Positions 1 to 7,279 of a stretch of 20,415 nucleotides of DNA are shown here, one piece after another. Both the position numbers and the translations under genes were made by a program. Position 1 is the first letter of the stretch. Every line of letters begins with the position of its first letter. Under the pieces are notes generated by a model. It ran no database searches. It was not told where the DNA came from and worked only from the letters and a program-made list of their open reading frames with translations. This DNA is from Scytalidium lignicola (taxonomy: Eukaryota > Ascomycota > Leotiomycetes): positions 1-20,415 of the forward strand of contig NCSJ02000522.1 in the NCBI GenBank assembly GCA_002812745.2. The letters are read 5' to 3'.

Positions 1-128
1 TGGAATTTCAGCCGCCATACAGTGATTCCACTAACTCGCCAGAACAGCGAGAATAAATCTCCTGATTCGGCCTAAAAATACTCGCTTGCAGGGGGTGGAT
101 CAGCCTCTTTTGACACCCCCTTACGTAC
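1..128 (+). mobile_element. Right end of a Tc1-like element (body outside window)
   Basis: The 48 bases at 81-128 align without gaps, at about 37 of 48 positions, to 5702-5749, which lies just downstream of a recognisable Tc1-type transposase relic. Both start with CTCGCTTGCA and end with TTACGTAC, so both look like the same terminus in the same orientation. In this copy the arms GGGGGTG (91-97) and CACCCCC (114-120) can pair as a subterminal hairpin. The element would end near the TA at 126-127. Bases 1-80 carry no recognisable coding sequence and would be its 3' non-coding part. The assignment to Tc1 rests on the second copy, since no transposase is visible here. It could also be a non-autonomous derivative (MITE). 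Confidence 0.5.
81..128 (+). repeat. Terminal repeat, copy 1 (matches 5702-5749)
   Basis: This 48-base block matches 5702-5749 in length and orientation. Identity is strongest at both edges (CTCGCTTGCA and TTACGTAC), and the middle has diverged. I interpret it as the terminal repeat of a Tc1-like family. Confidence 0.6.
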
Positions 129-435
129 AGTAAAGCAAAGCTAACTACTAGAAAGGGAAGTCACGTGTAATAGGCGAGACGTGGTGCCTAAGGTGGCAAC
201 TAGGATATCACAACATAGTTCATTAATCAAAGAGTTATCAAGTTTTTAAAATGGTGTGATTTTGTAAATTTGTATGGTAAAAGTCGTTACGTAGGGATCA
301 CGTGTAAGTGACACTAACTAAAAGAGGTTACTAACCTTTGAGTTGGCTATCTTCAAACCTGCTTTTTTCACTTTCACTCTCAAGAAACTTTTTTTATAAT
401 TCAGCTTACTATTATTGAAAGGTTTTCTAGAGAAA
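129..435. other. Intergenic, no gene seen
   Basis: AT-rich sequence between the transposon end and the HNH pseudogene. It contains two copies of TCACGTGTAA (about 160-169 and 298-307), each with a CACGTG core that bHLH factors could bind. No open frame resembling a known family was found. Confidence 0.5.
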
Positions 436-1891
436 ATGGCACGAAGGTTAAAAACGTCGAATGATCCTTTCAGGAACGTTTTTATATGTGATAATGCAGG
501 AACTATTATTGGAGGCTGGTATTGGCCCCATCTTGAGCACCAGTCGATTATTTATTAACACTGAGTATTACAGGATTGTTTGTGAGAGACAACAACAGAT
601 ACATCACTGCAAAATCATTCTACCGTTATTGCAACATTGTGTTTAGATTTGATCCTGGAATTCAATATTGCATCTTTCGTCTTGAGTGAATGAATAAATT
701 CATATTCACTTTGAGAAGGTGGGTTATATATTAAGAGGGATTCATTCCTATTTGATTTTGATCACACAGAACACACCCACACACACACCCAGGTCACTGC
801 ATGGTACTTACTAGTACTATATTCTCCATACCAGGTACTATATTATCATCGTGGTCCGTGGTGTTGCAAGAAACAGGCGGCAATGGTTGCGGGAGATGAG
901 CCTGATGGCTTGACAGGTAGACGACTTCGGCGGCAAGATGTACATATAATTGAAATCTGGCAATTACGCCATCTTGGACACATGTAAATACTAATTGCAA
1001 CGTAGAGAATTTTCTCGAGATACTCAATAACGACATAGATGGATATGCAATTTCAGTCGATCAGTCAACGTCTTATCGAAATCGAGTTCTGAGCAAGTCT
1101 CTGGAGAACGAAACCGTTTGGTATATTTGACAATGGAACTTACTATAGTTAAATTGCTAACTCTATGCAGCAAACTCGGTTTCGTGAAGTGATTGCACAA
1201 GGAGATCGAACTTGTATAATCACTTATAAGGAATATGGAAGGAGAGATGATCCTTTTGGAGGTCTCACAGCTGCACATATATATCCGGTAGCTCGCATAG
1301 AAGATGGATACCGACAAGGCTACTATGGTCAGATCACTGACACCTGTCCTGAAACCGAGATTGGAACTTCAAGAATGTATTCGCTGCAAAACGGCCTTCT
1401 ATTTGCAGATACGATGCATCACTTATGGGACGAATTTAATTTGGTGTTGACCCTGATGTAAGTTTCTATTTAGAACCAACTAGCTATACACAGATTGCTT
1501 TGGCTTGCTGACCTAACTATCAACCAGGCGGCGGCTCGCCAGTGCCTGAACGATGCCGAAACCAAGCATACTATAGAGCCTCTGATTTCAACATGGCAAT
1601 TTATAGGATGATTTTAAAATCATTTGTTTCGGTAACGATCGCATTAATGCTGGAGGTAGTCGCCTTCAAGAAACTGCTATAAATCATGACAATCCAAATA
1701 ATCGGGTGAGCGCAGATTTGTTGAGATGACATTTCAGAATGTGCGTTTTGCACAATATGAGAGGGAATTCAGGCACTCAGTAGGAATACTACTTGGGGCA
1801 AGATGAGATGGGTGAAATTCTAAATTCGCCAGACGCAGGTGAAAGGATGGAAGCGGAGCTGTTCACACGTTTAGGCCCATTAATAGCATAA
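436..1891 (+). pseudogene. Decayed fungal HNH endonuclease-domain (HNH_2) protein
   Basis: A fungal HNH_2-type gene is recognisable in pieces. The N-terminus begins at ATG 436 and contains FRNVFICDNAGTIIGG, but a TAA follows at 556. The segment 560-980 is too decayed to join. A coherent frame resumes near 999. A 3' splice site (CTAAC...CAG, ending 1170) precedes the HNH core at 1171-1439, which has AAHIYPVAR, a conserved QNGLL and HHLWDEF, so all three HNH residues are present. One base is missing near 1438-1440. The frame then continues to GAT 1455-1457 and a GTAAGT donor at 1458, with a likely acceptor at 1606. The last exon, 1607-1891, is open except for TGA at 1727 (a Trp position, LLR*HFR) and TAG at 1781, and it ends with a preserved C-terminus and TAA at 1889. 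Family proteins are thought to be nucleases of unknown biological role. This copy cannot encode a full protein. Confidence 0.8.
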
Positions 1892-2314
1892 ACAAGATCC
1901 CATGATATGTGGCAAAGAGGAACTGTTATAGATACCCATAGAGTTTGGGGGTATTATCAAGCAATTCCTTTGATTTATAGAAAACAGGACAGGAGAACTT
2001 TTAAAACTTTAAAATTTTATTAGTCTATATTATGTTTTACGCTCTTAAAGGCAGGTTCATAGCTGTACTAAAACACAATCGAAGAAGAGATAATGTAAGA
2101 CTTTTGCGAAAGCGCTCTATGATAAGCCATCTTATATCCGTTTCAAGAGTGACGTGTCAAATTTAGGATGTAGGATGAAGTACGCTGCTCTGGAACTGTC
2201 GTGTCAATCCAAGGAAGACGACCTGGACAGTTAGAGTGAGATAGAAGAAATAACGCGTTACCGTGTATCATGTGTTTTAATCATAACCCTCTTCGTAGTG
2301 TCTGGTAATCTATC
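1892..2314. other. Intergenic between two convergent 3' ends
   Basis: This stretch separates the 3' ends of the HNH pseudogene (+) and the serine dehydratase (-). It should hold the 3' UTR and polyadenylation signals of both. AT-rich tracts occur near 2000-2035. I see no gene or repeat in it. Confidence 0.5.
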
Positions 2315-4495
2315 TCAGCAGTCGGGCACACTGACTGGAATGTTCAACGGTACGCTCGTCGCCAATCCGCTGAGACTTGTCTCCTTAAACTCATTTCTCA
2401 TGCCCTGAGCGGTGAGGCGCATGGCACAGATGGCATCATCGAGACTAATCTTCCGGATACCGGCCTCGCTGCTCAAAGCCAGGTTGGCGCTTGAGATGGC
2501 CTTGATGGCGCCCAGAGCATTCCTCTCGATGCAAGGCGCCTGCACCAATCCGCCAATAGGGTCACACGTGAGGCCCAGGTTATGTTCGATGCCTATCTCA
2601 GCCGCTTGTTCGATCGTGTCCGGGTTGGCTCCCATACACGCCGCAAAAGCTCCAGCTGCCATGGAGCAGGCCACACCCACTTCCGCCATGCATCCACCCT
2701 CAGCTGCCGAGATGGTGGCGCCACGCTTGTACAACATGCCGATGGCTGCTGCCGTCAGAAGGAAATTGAGGATGTCGCGTTCAGCGTCGTCGCTGATGAA
2801 CTCGACCGTGTACTTGAGCACAGCAGGGATAATGCCCGCTGCGCCATTGGTTGGAGCTGTCACGATGCGTCCTCCAGCCGCGTTCGTCTCGTTTACTGCA
2901 ATGGCATATACGGCCAGATAGTCCATGGCTGGAAATGTAGTACGGCGCTGTGGCGAAGGCAGAACCGGGTGATAGAGGGAACCATGTACGCGTGTAGGAC
3001 GTCGATTGCTAGCAATCTCTTTCCGGGTCCTGATAGTCGTCGCTGATCCTGCGGATGCTTCTGGTGTCGCAGGTAAAGCTGTCCCTACTGGTATAGTCGT
3101 GTTTTTGTCACTGCTCGAAGACTCCAGTTGTCGTGGTGAGCTTCCTGCACCAACAGCCGACGCATGGGATGGGTACAGACCCCTCGTCAGTCGTCTATAC
3201 AATCCTGGTGCTCGTCGATGCAGCTTGAGCGAGCCGGGCAGGATTGCATCCACTGGTGCTTGGACACCTTGCAGAATGCTGTTGTCCATGACATCCCAGA
3301 TGTTGAACACCTTCTCATAGATCATTTCATCCGTATAGCCCTGGCTCTTTTCATTTTCGTACACGAGTTGCGCAATGGTCAGGTTGTGTTTGTTGCACAA
3401 CGACATCAGGCTCTTCATGTCACGGAATGGATAGCGAGGTTGCTGGGCACCGTCGGTGCTCACTGTCTCGGCCTCTACCGCTCCAGATGCAACAGGAGGA
3501 AGGACACTGAGCTCATCACGACCAGCCCCAATTAAACCCGCCGTCCCATCCTCGGCGTCTGCAATTGGCTTGATTTCAGCACCAGCTCTGCGATCACCAA
3601 CCGCATCTGCTCGCCGGATCTCTTTATAGAACATGTTCTCGGCCAGGTCGACTGGGTGTCTTGCACTACCTTCAGCTTGCAGCTCATGAGTGTCTCCTGA
3701 AGTACCTCTCGTGGCTTGGTTTGACCTTGACTGAGCGGCTGTTGCGGCAGTTGATAATGCTCCATTGACAACGAATCCGCCACCTACGCTGAATAGGTCA
3801 TTGGTAGCCAGCATGTTGTATTCCTCGTCAAACACAGTCAGTCGCATACCGTTGCTATGCATTGGAAGTTTCTTCCCCCATTCCCAGGTGAAATCACGCT
3901 CATAGTCAAATTCAATTTCCCTGCCCTTTCCTTCTGGATGAGCGTGGCCCAAAAACAGACGCTTGTCCGTCTTGATCTGTGCAAATCGGGTAGGCACGTA
4001 GGCCGTGTCAACCGTTTGCACGTCAGCACTTTCGAGGCCGAGTAGAAGCGCGGAGGGTGTCATGTGGCCTTCACCTGTGAGTGCCAGACTGCCGTAAAGT
4101 GAAATCCGTATCTTGTGCACTTTCTGCAGCAAACCGGCCTCGATCAGATCGGCCACGAAGATGTTGCCTGCGCGCATCGGCCCAACTGTGTGAGACGATG
4201 AAGGGCCGATACCGATGGAGAAGAGATCAAACGTTGAAATGACAGCATGCTCGTGATCAGCTTCGCTGTACGTGCTTGTCTCCGCTTCTTCATTGTCATT
4301 ATTGCTATTAGAGTTGGCGGCCGTCGTGGTGAGGTGTCGAGCTTGTAGCACGTGTACTGGACGTTCTGCTACTCGACCCCGTCCATTCTGCCTCGTCCTG
4401 ACTGTATTGGTCTGCCATCTACACGCTGCTCGCCGTGATGCCTGGCCGACAATGCTGCGCAAGAGCCTGAGCTGGTGAACTGTTGCATGGTGCAT
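2315..4495 (-). CDS. L-serine dehydratase, iron-sulfur type, single chain, probably mitochondrial
   Basis: Converts L-serine to pyruvate and ammonia (EC 4.3.1.17) using a [4Fe-4S] cluster. The frame is open from 4615 (766 residues). I prefer ATG 4495 (residue 41), because the next 50 residues are Arg-rich and nearly free of acidic residues, like a mitochondrial presequence. Numbering here is from 4615. The beta domain starts near 125 with [15 protein letters not shown]. The alpha domain follows near 564, with [20 protein letters not shown]. Cluster cysteines are C642 (EGGCMAEVG), C684 (LTCDPIGG) and C695 (QAPCIERNA). Their spacings of 42 and 11 equal those of the Legionella enzyme (C343/C385/C396). 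The last residue is Cys, as in that enzyme, where the tail cysteine caps the cluster. Two low-complexity insertions, about 289-392 and 478-560, make it far longer than the roughly 460-residue bacterial single-chain form. There are no introns. It is the best-preserved gene here. Mitochondrial location is inferred. Confidence 0.93.
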   Translation of the reverse strand: MHHATVHQLRLLRSIVGQASRRAACRWQTNTVRTRQNGRGRVAERPVHVLQARHLTTTAANSNSNNDNEEAETSTYSEADHEHAVISTFDLFSIGIGPSSSHTVGPMRAGNIFVADLIEAGLLQKVHKIRISLYGSLALTGEGHMTPSALLLGLESADVQTVDTAYVPTRFAQIKTDKRLFLGHAHPEGKGREIEFDYERDFTWEWGKKLPMHSNGMRLTVFDEEYNMLATNDLFSVGGGFVVNGALSTAATAAQSRSNQATRGTSGDTHELQAEGSARHPVDLAENMFYKEIRRADAVGDRRAGAEIKPIADAEDGTAGLIGAGRDELSVLPPVASGAVEAETVSTDGAQQPRYPFRDMKSLMSLCNKHNLTIAQLVYENEKSQGYTDEMIYEKVFNIWDVMDNSILQGVQAPVDAILPGSLKLHRRAPGLYRRLTRGLYPSHASAVGAGSSPRQLESSSSDKNTTIPVGTALPATPEASAGSATTIRTRKEIASNRRPTRVHGSLYHPVLPSPQRRTTFPAMDYLAVYAIAVNETNAAGGRIVTAPTNGAAGIIPAVLKYTVEFISDDAERDILNFLLTAAAIGMLYKRGATISAAEGGCMAEVGVACSMAAGAFAACMGANPDTIEQAAEIGIEHNLGLTCDPIGGLVQAPCIERNALGAIKAISSANLALSSEAGIRKISLDDAICAMRLTAQGMRNEFKETSLSGLATSVPLNIPVSVPDC

Positions 4496-4654
4496 CGTGG
4501 GGCTCAATGATGGTGAGAATGTGTTGACGGATTCAATGATGCTCAACGATGATTGATATCCGGTTAAAGTGAGTGGACCACCCACTAGTGTATATGGGGG
4601 AGTACTGCCGTACAATACCGCCCTCCCCTACCGCAATCGAACTAGCCTAATCTT

Positions 4655-4682
4655 ATCTACACGTGCACCTAATCTACACGTG
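4655..4682. promoter_or_regulatory. Tandem CACGTG-containing repeat upstream of the serine dehydratase
   Basis: ATCTACACGTG occurs twice, at 4655-4665 and 4672-4682, with a 17-base period. Each copy contains the palindrome CACGTG, a core bHLH site. The pair lies 160-190 bases upstream of the preferred start codon at 4495, so it could be an activator site for that gene. No factor can be named from sequence. Confidence 0.4.
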
Positions 4683-5060
4683 ATTCTAGCTTACATGTGA
4701 CCATGCCAACAATAACTTTTACTTATTATACAGCATTAAACCTTTTAGTATTGTAAAGCTTTAAACTAATAATATTTGAGGGTATTTAAGCTTACAATTT
4801 TGAAGGCTTTAGCCTGGTTTGGCTATCATTACCATATACCGGATTGCAAGCCTGGAACCTCAGCAAAAAATAGGCTTAAACGATGGATATTCTCGATTGC
4901 AAATTAGGATAGGCTACTTTGGTATTGGAGGAAAGGAATATACACAGATAAAACAATTGCATGTACGGATATGCTCAGGAGAATACGATTATTATATACT
5001 TGAGGGGAGAGGCAAAGGCTTGATTGCATTTAATTCACGTTTTATTCAGGCTATCAATCT

Positions 5061-5579
5061 GTTATGGCATAAGCTGTTATTGGTTACAATTTCAAGTTTA
5101 AGCTTTATTTTGTCTTGTACGAAAAAGAAGGGAAAGGTTTTACTCAAAAGAAGTATGCTAAGCAAATCCTCCAAGGGCCACTGAAGGAGATATTTGAGGA
5201 AAAGAAATTGGAAGAAGGGTTCTAAACACAAGGAGAATTCTAGTGTGTCGAAGATAACAGCAGAGTACACGGCAAATCAAACACACGAAGGAATAAAGAA
5301 TTATACAATGGTGTACGACTAAAGTGCTATATCAAGTCAATTGAATAGCCTCCTTAATCCCCGGATTTAAATCCAATTGAAAATATATGGAGGGTCCTTA
5401 AGCAATTACTTCGAAATCGCAAGCCATCCGGAAAGTGGAAATTGAAGGATCTCAAGGCAGCTATGCTTGATATATGGGAGAACGAAATATTAATTGAAAA
5501 GCATATAAATTACTTTATTGATATAATGCCTGAAAGGATTAATAAAGTGAGGCTCCAGAAGGGAGGTCCTTCAGGGTAG
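5061..5579 (+). pseudogene. Tc1-type transposase, C-terminal DDE part, stop-riddled
   Basis: One frame runs from 5061 to 5579 with no evident indel. It contains VLYEKEGKGFTQKKYA, ILQGPLKEIF, VEDNSRVHGK (second catalytic Asp, codon 5253), then SPDLNPIENIWRVLK (third catalytic residue Glu, codon 5379), and a tail ending in VRLQKGG. This is the catalytic core of ascomycete Tc1-type transposases, which cut and paste the element at TA sites. Stops interrupt it at 5070 (TAA), 5223 (TAA), 5241 (TAG), 5346 (TAG) and 5355 (TAA). Those at 5070 and 5346 replace Trp, and the final TAG at 5577 may also replace Trp. G-to-A changes of this kind fit repeat-induced point mutation. Upstream, 4842-5060 has further transposase-like fragments in other frames. 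The element is inactive. Confidence 0.85.
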
Positions 5580-5600
5580 TAGTGGAGGTAGTAGTAGAGA

Positions 5601-5656
<56 letters not shown>
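5601..5656 (+). repeat. (TAG)n microsatellite
   Basis: A perfect run of about 18.7 TAG units covers 56 bases. Imperfect copies (GTAGTGGAGGTAGTAG) lead into it from 5575. It starts immediately after the transposase stop codon and lies in the 3' non-coding part of the Tc1 relic. On the minus strand it reads as poly-Tyr, which is an artefact. Confidence 0.95.
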
Positions 5657-5701
5657 ATAAAATAGCAATGTGAAAATGCCTTTTTGGGGTAGCAGAATTC
5701 G

Positions 5702-5749
5702 CTCGCTTGCATGGGGTGAGCCAGTCATTTCTTGCACCTTCTTACGTAC
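5702..5749 (+). repeat. Right terminal repeat of the Tc1 relic (matches 81-128)
   Basis: This block has the same length and orientation as 81-128, with both edges identical. The internal hairpin is weaker here (GGGGTG against CACCTT). It marks the probable right end of the element, with TA at 5747-5748 as a candidate target-site base pair. Confidence 0.6.
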
Positions 5750-5918
5750 CCCCGAGTTTAGCGACCCTCCGCTTCGGGGAAGGTGCGCGCACGGGCCCAC
5801 CGCCGCTTTCAACGTCTATAAAGCCAGCGCTGNCCCNCTCTCCTCCTCGACCTTGAGTCCCTTCAACTCTCCTTCCCCAACGCTTCCTTGCTCGAAGCTC
5901 GGTCAGCTGGCCTCGGTC
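5750..5918 (+). promoter_or_regulatory. GC-rich core-promoter-like region with TATA box
   Basis: Directly after the transposon end the sequence turns GC-rich. TATAAA lies at 5817-5822, followed by a pyrimidine-rich leader (about 5838-5890), a layout common in ascomycete promoters and 5' UTRs. Two unresolved bases (5833, 5837) fall where initiation would be expected. What it drives is unclear: a short frame starts at 5919, while the nearest supported gene starts at 7280 with its own TATA box. Confidence 0.35.
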
Positions 5919-6026
5919 ATGCGCCGTCCCCCATCCTCTCCAGGACCCGCTTCGCCTGCAGCATCGGCCTCGCCGCAGCTGAAAAATTACGCCGACGCCA
6001 TGATCGACAGGAAATCTCAAGCCTAG
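5919..6026 (+). other. Short open frame (35 residues) behind the TATA box, function unknown
   Basis: ATG 5919 opens 35 codons rich in Pro, Ala and Ser and ending in LKNYADAMIDRKSQA before TAG. The start lies about 100 bases after the TATA box. It could be an upstream ORF, a truncated first exon of a lost gene or chance. No splice donor allows it to be extended. I recognise no family. Confidence 0.2.
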
Positions 6027-7179
6027 ACCCCGTTCTATTGCTCCAGATTCGATATTCCTCAACTGCTACCATGGTGATCTGGCTTCTCGATTGCATAGCA
6101 TCGGCCGAGATACGAGAGCGAGCTGAGCTCGGGTGGATTGCGTTCCTTCGCCGTCTCACCATTGCGACTCAGCACGGAAACGCTCCTCGGTGATTGCGAG
6201 AGCAAGTCGCTCCGCCGACGGGATCGCATTCCTCCATTTACTACAACTTGTCCAATTGAATAAATGCCTCATAACGATGAGACTGATGGTTGCCTAGTTG
6301 CGCCGTGTGCGGGAGTTACGTGGTAAGTGTGAGATCCTGGCCGGTTTTCCGTCTTAGTTCGGATTGGGCTGATTTGTGATGAGAAGGGCCGATATCTGCC
6401 TACGTGGCAGTGCTTGATTGAACCACCGGAGCTTCTAATGCACAACCGCTGGGTCAGTGTGAAACAGTGGGTGAGGATACTGGCTCGGCTGGATCACAAA
6501 AGGGGGTGGAAAAGAAGAGGTGGTGAAGGAGGAGCTGCAGGCAGAGGCGTGTGATTACGAGGCAGTGCATCCTGCGACCACGGAAGAGGCCATATCCGAG
6601 ACCGCCGCGTGTTGGGAAAGATGAGATTTCTCCAATGAAAAGACCATCTCTGTTTACGACTTTCTCTTGCGATTCTACTTTAGGCAGGTGATGAGGAGAA
6701 TCTCTTGGCTGGGACGTTAGGAACCATCCTGGATTATTATTTCGGCTAGGCAGCGTGGATTTCATGGCTTAATCATGTGGCCATACCTCGATCCTGGATG
6801 AAACTGAAGGATTCCGAGCAGCGGAGGCATAATTGATTACCGGAAGAGTTGAAGGTGGCGGCCTCAGCGGTTCCGATGTTGGCTGAGTTCTGCAGAGATG
6901 GCCATGAACGGCCGCAGATGGGGAAGGATCGGTGGGCGAGGATTGGACAGTTGCACAGGAGAGGAAAACTGAGGGATAAATTATTGGTGGAATATTGTTA
7001 GTTGGCAATTGCATGTCTCATGGCCCTGGACGAGGAAGATGCCTAGAGATGGTCTTCCTGACTCTCTTGGAGTTTACTGTGATGAACGGAACGACAGCTA
7101 TGACCGGCAGAATGACGAATGAGGATTAAAATCCGAGGCTATGGTCGATATTGGTGTGCTGCAGAATTGTAGGCGAGGC
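6027..7179. other. No supported gene; possible long leader or decayed coding
   Basis: Both strands contain only short open stretches. The most coding-like is an acidic run on the plus strand at 6475-6624, containing KEEVVKEELQAE and ended by TGA. A donor-like GTAAGT occurs at 6323, but the nearest acceptor gives an intron of only 35 bases. Minus-strand frames at 6454-6765 and 6769-7014 have no recognisable domains. The stretch may be upstream regulatory sequence of the gene at 7280 or a decayed gene. Confidence 0.4.
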
Positions 7180-7186
7180 TATATAA
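7180..7186 (+). promoter_or_regulatory. TATA box of the chromo/SANT gene
   Basis: TATATAA lies 94 bases upstream of the proposed start codon at 7280, a typical distance for an ascomycete TATA box with a short leader. Confidence 0.5.
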
Positions 7187-7279
7187 CCTTCTATGATCTG
7201 CTTCCAATTCTGCCTCAATGAAATTCTGTTTCTGGCAGCTTTTACAAGATATTCCTTTGCTTACATTTGACTCTCGCAA

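Larger units (their letters stand above)
4810..5749 (+). mobile_element. Tc1/mariner-type transposon relic, left end missing
   Basis: This region comprises a decayed Tc1-type transposase (the DDE part only), a (TAG)n microsatellite and a right terminus at 5702-5749 that matches the one at 81-128. I cannot find the inverted copy of that terminus between the serine dehydratase and 4810, so the 5' end of the element, including the helix-turn-helix part of the transposase, is missing or decayed. The left boundary is approximate. Base composition drops to AT-rich inside the element and jumps to GC-rich at 5750, which supports the right boundary. Confidence 0.75.

Noticed and set aside
2412..3535. 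Several long plus-strand open frames
   Set aside because: They are antisense shadows of the GC-rich, strongly conserved serine dehydratase and show no domain of their own.
4819..5184. Plus-strand frame of 121 residues as an independent gene
   Set aside because: It overlaps the Tc1 relic, and the transposase signature lies in a different frame in its second half; it is a shadow of the decayed transposase.
5510..5812. Minus-strand frame with a poly-Tyr run
   Set aside because: The Tyr run is the antisense reading of the (TAG)n microsatellite; the flanking sequence is the transposon end.
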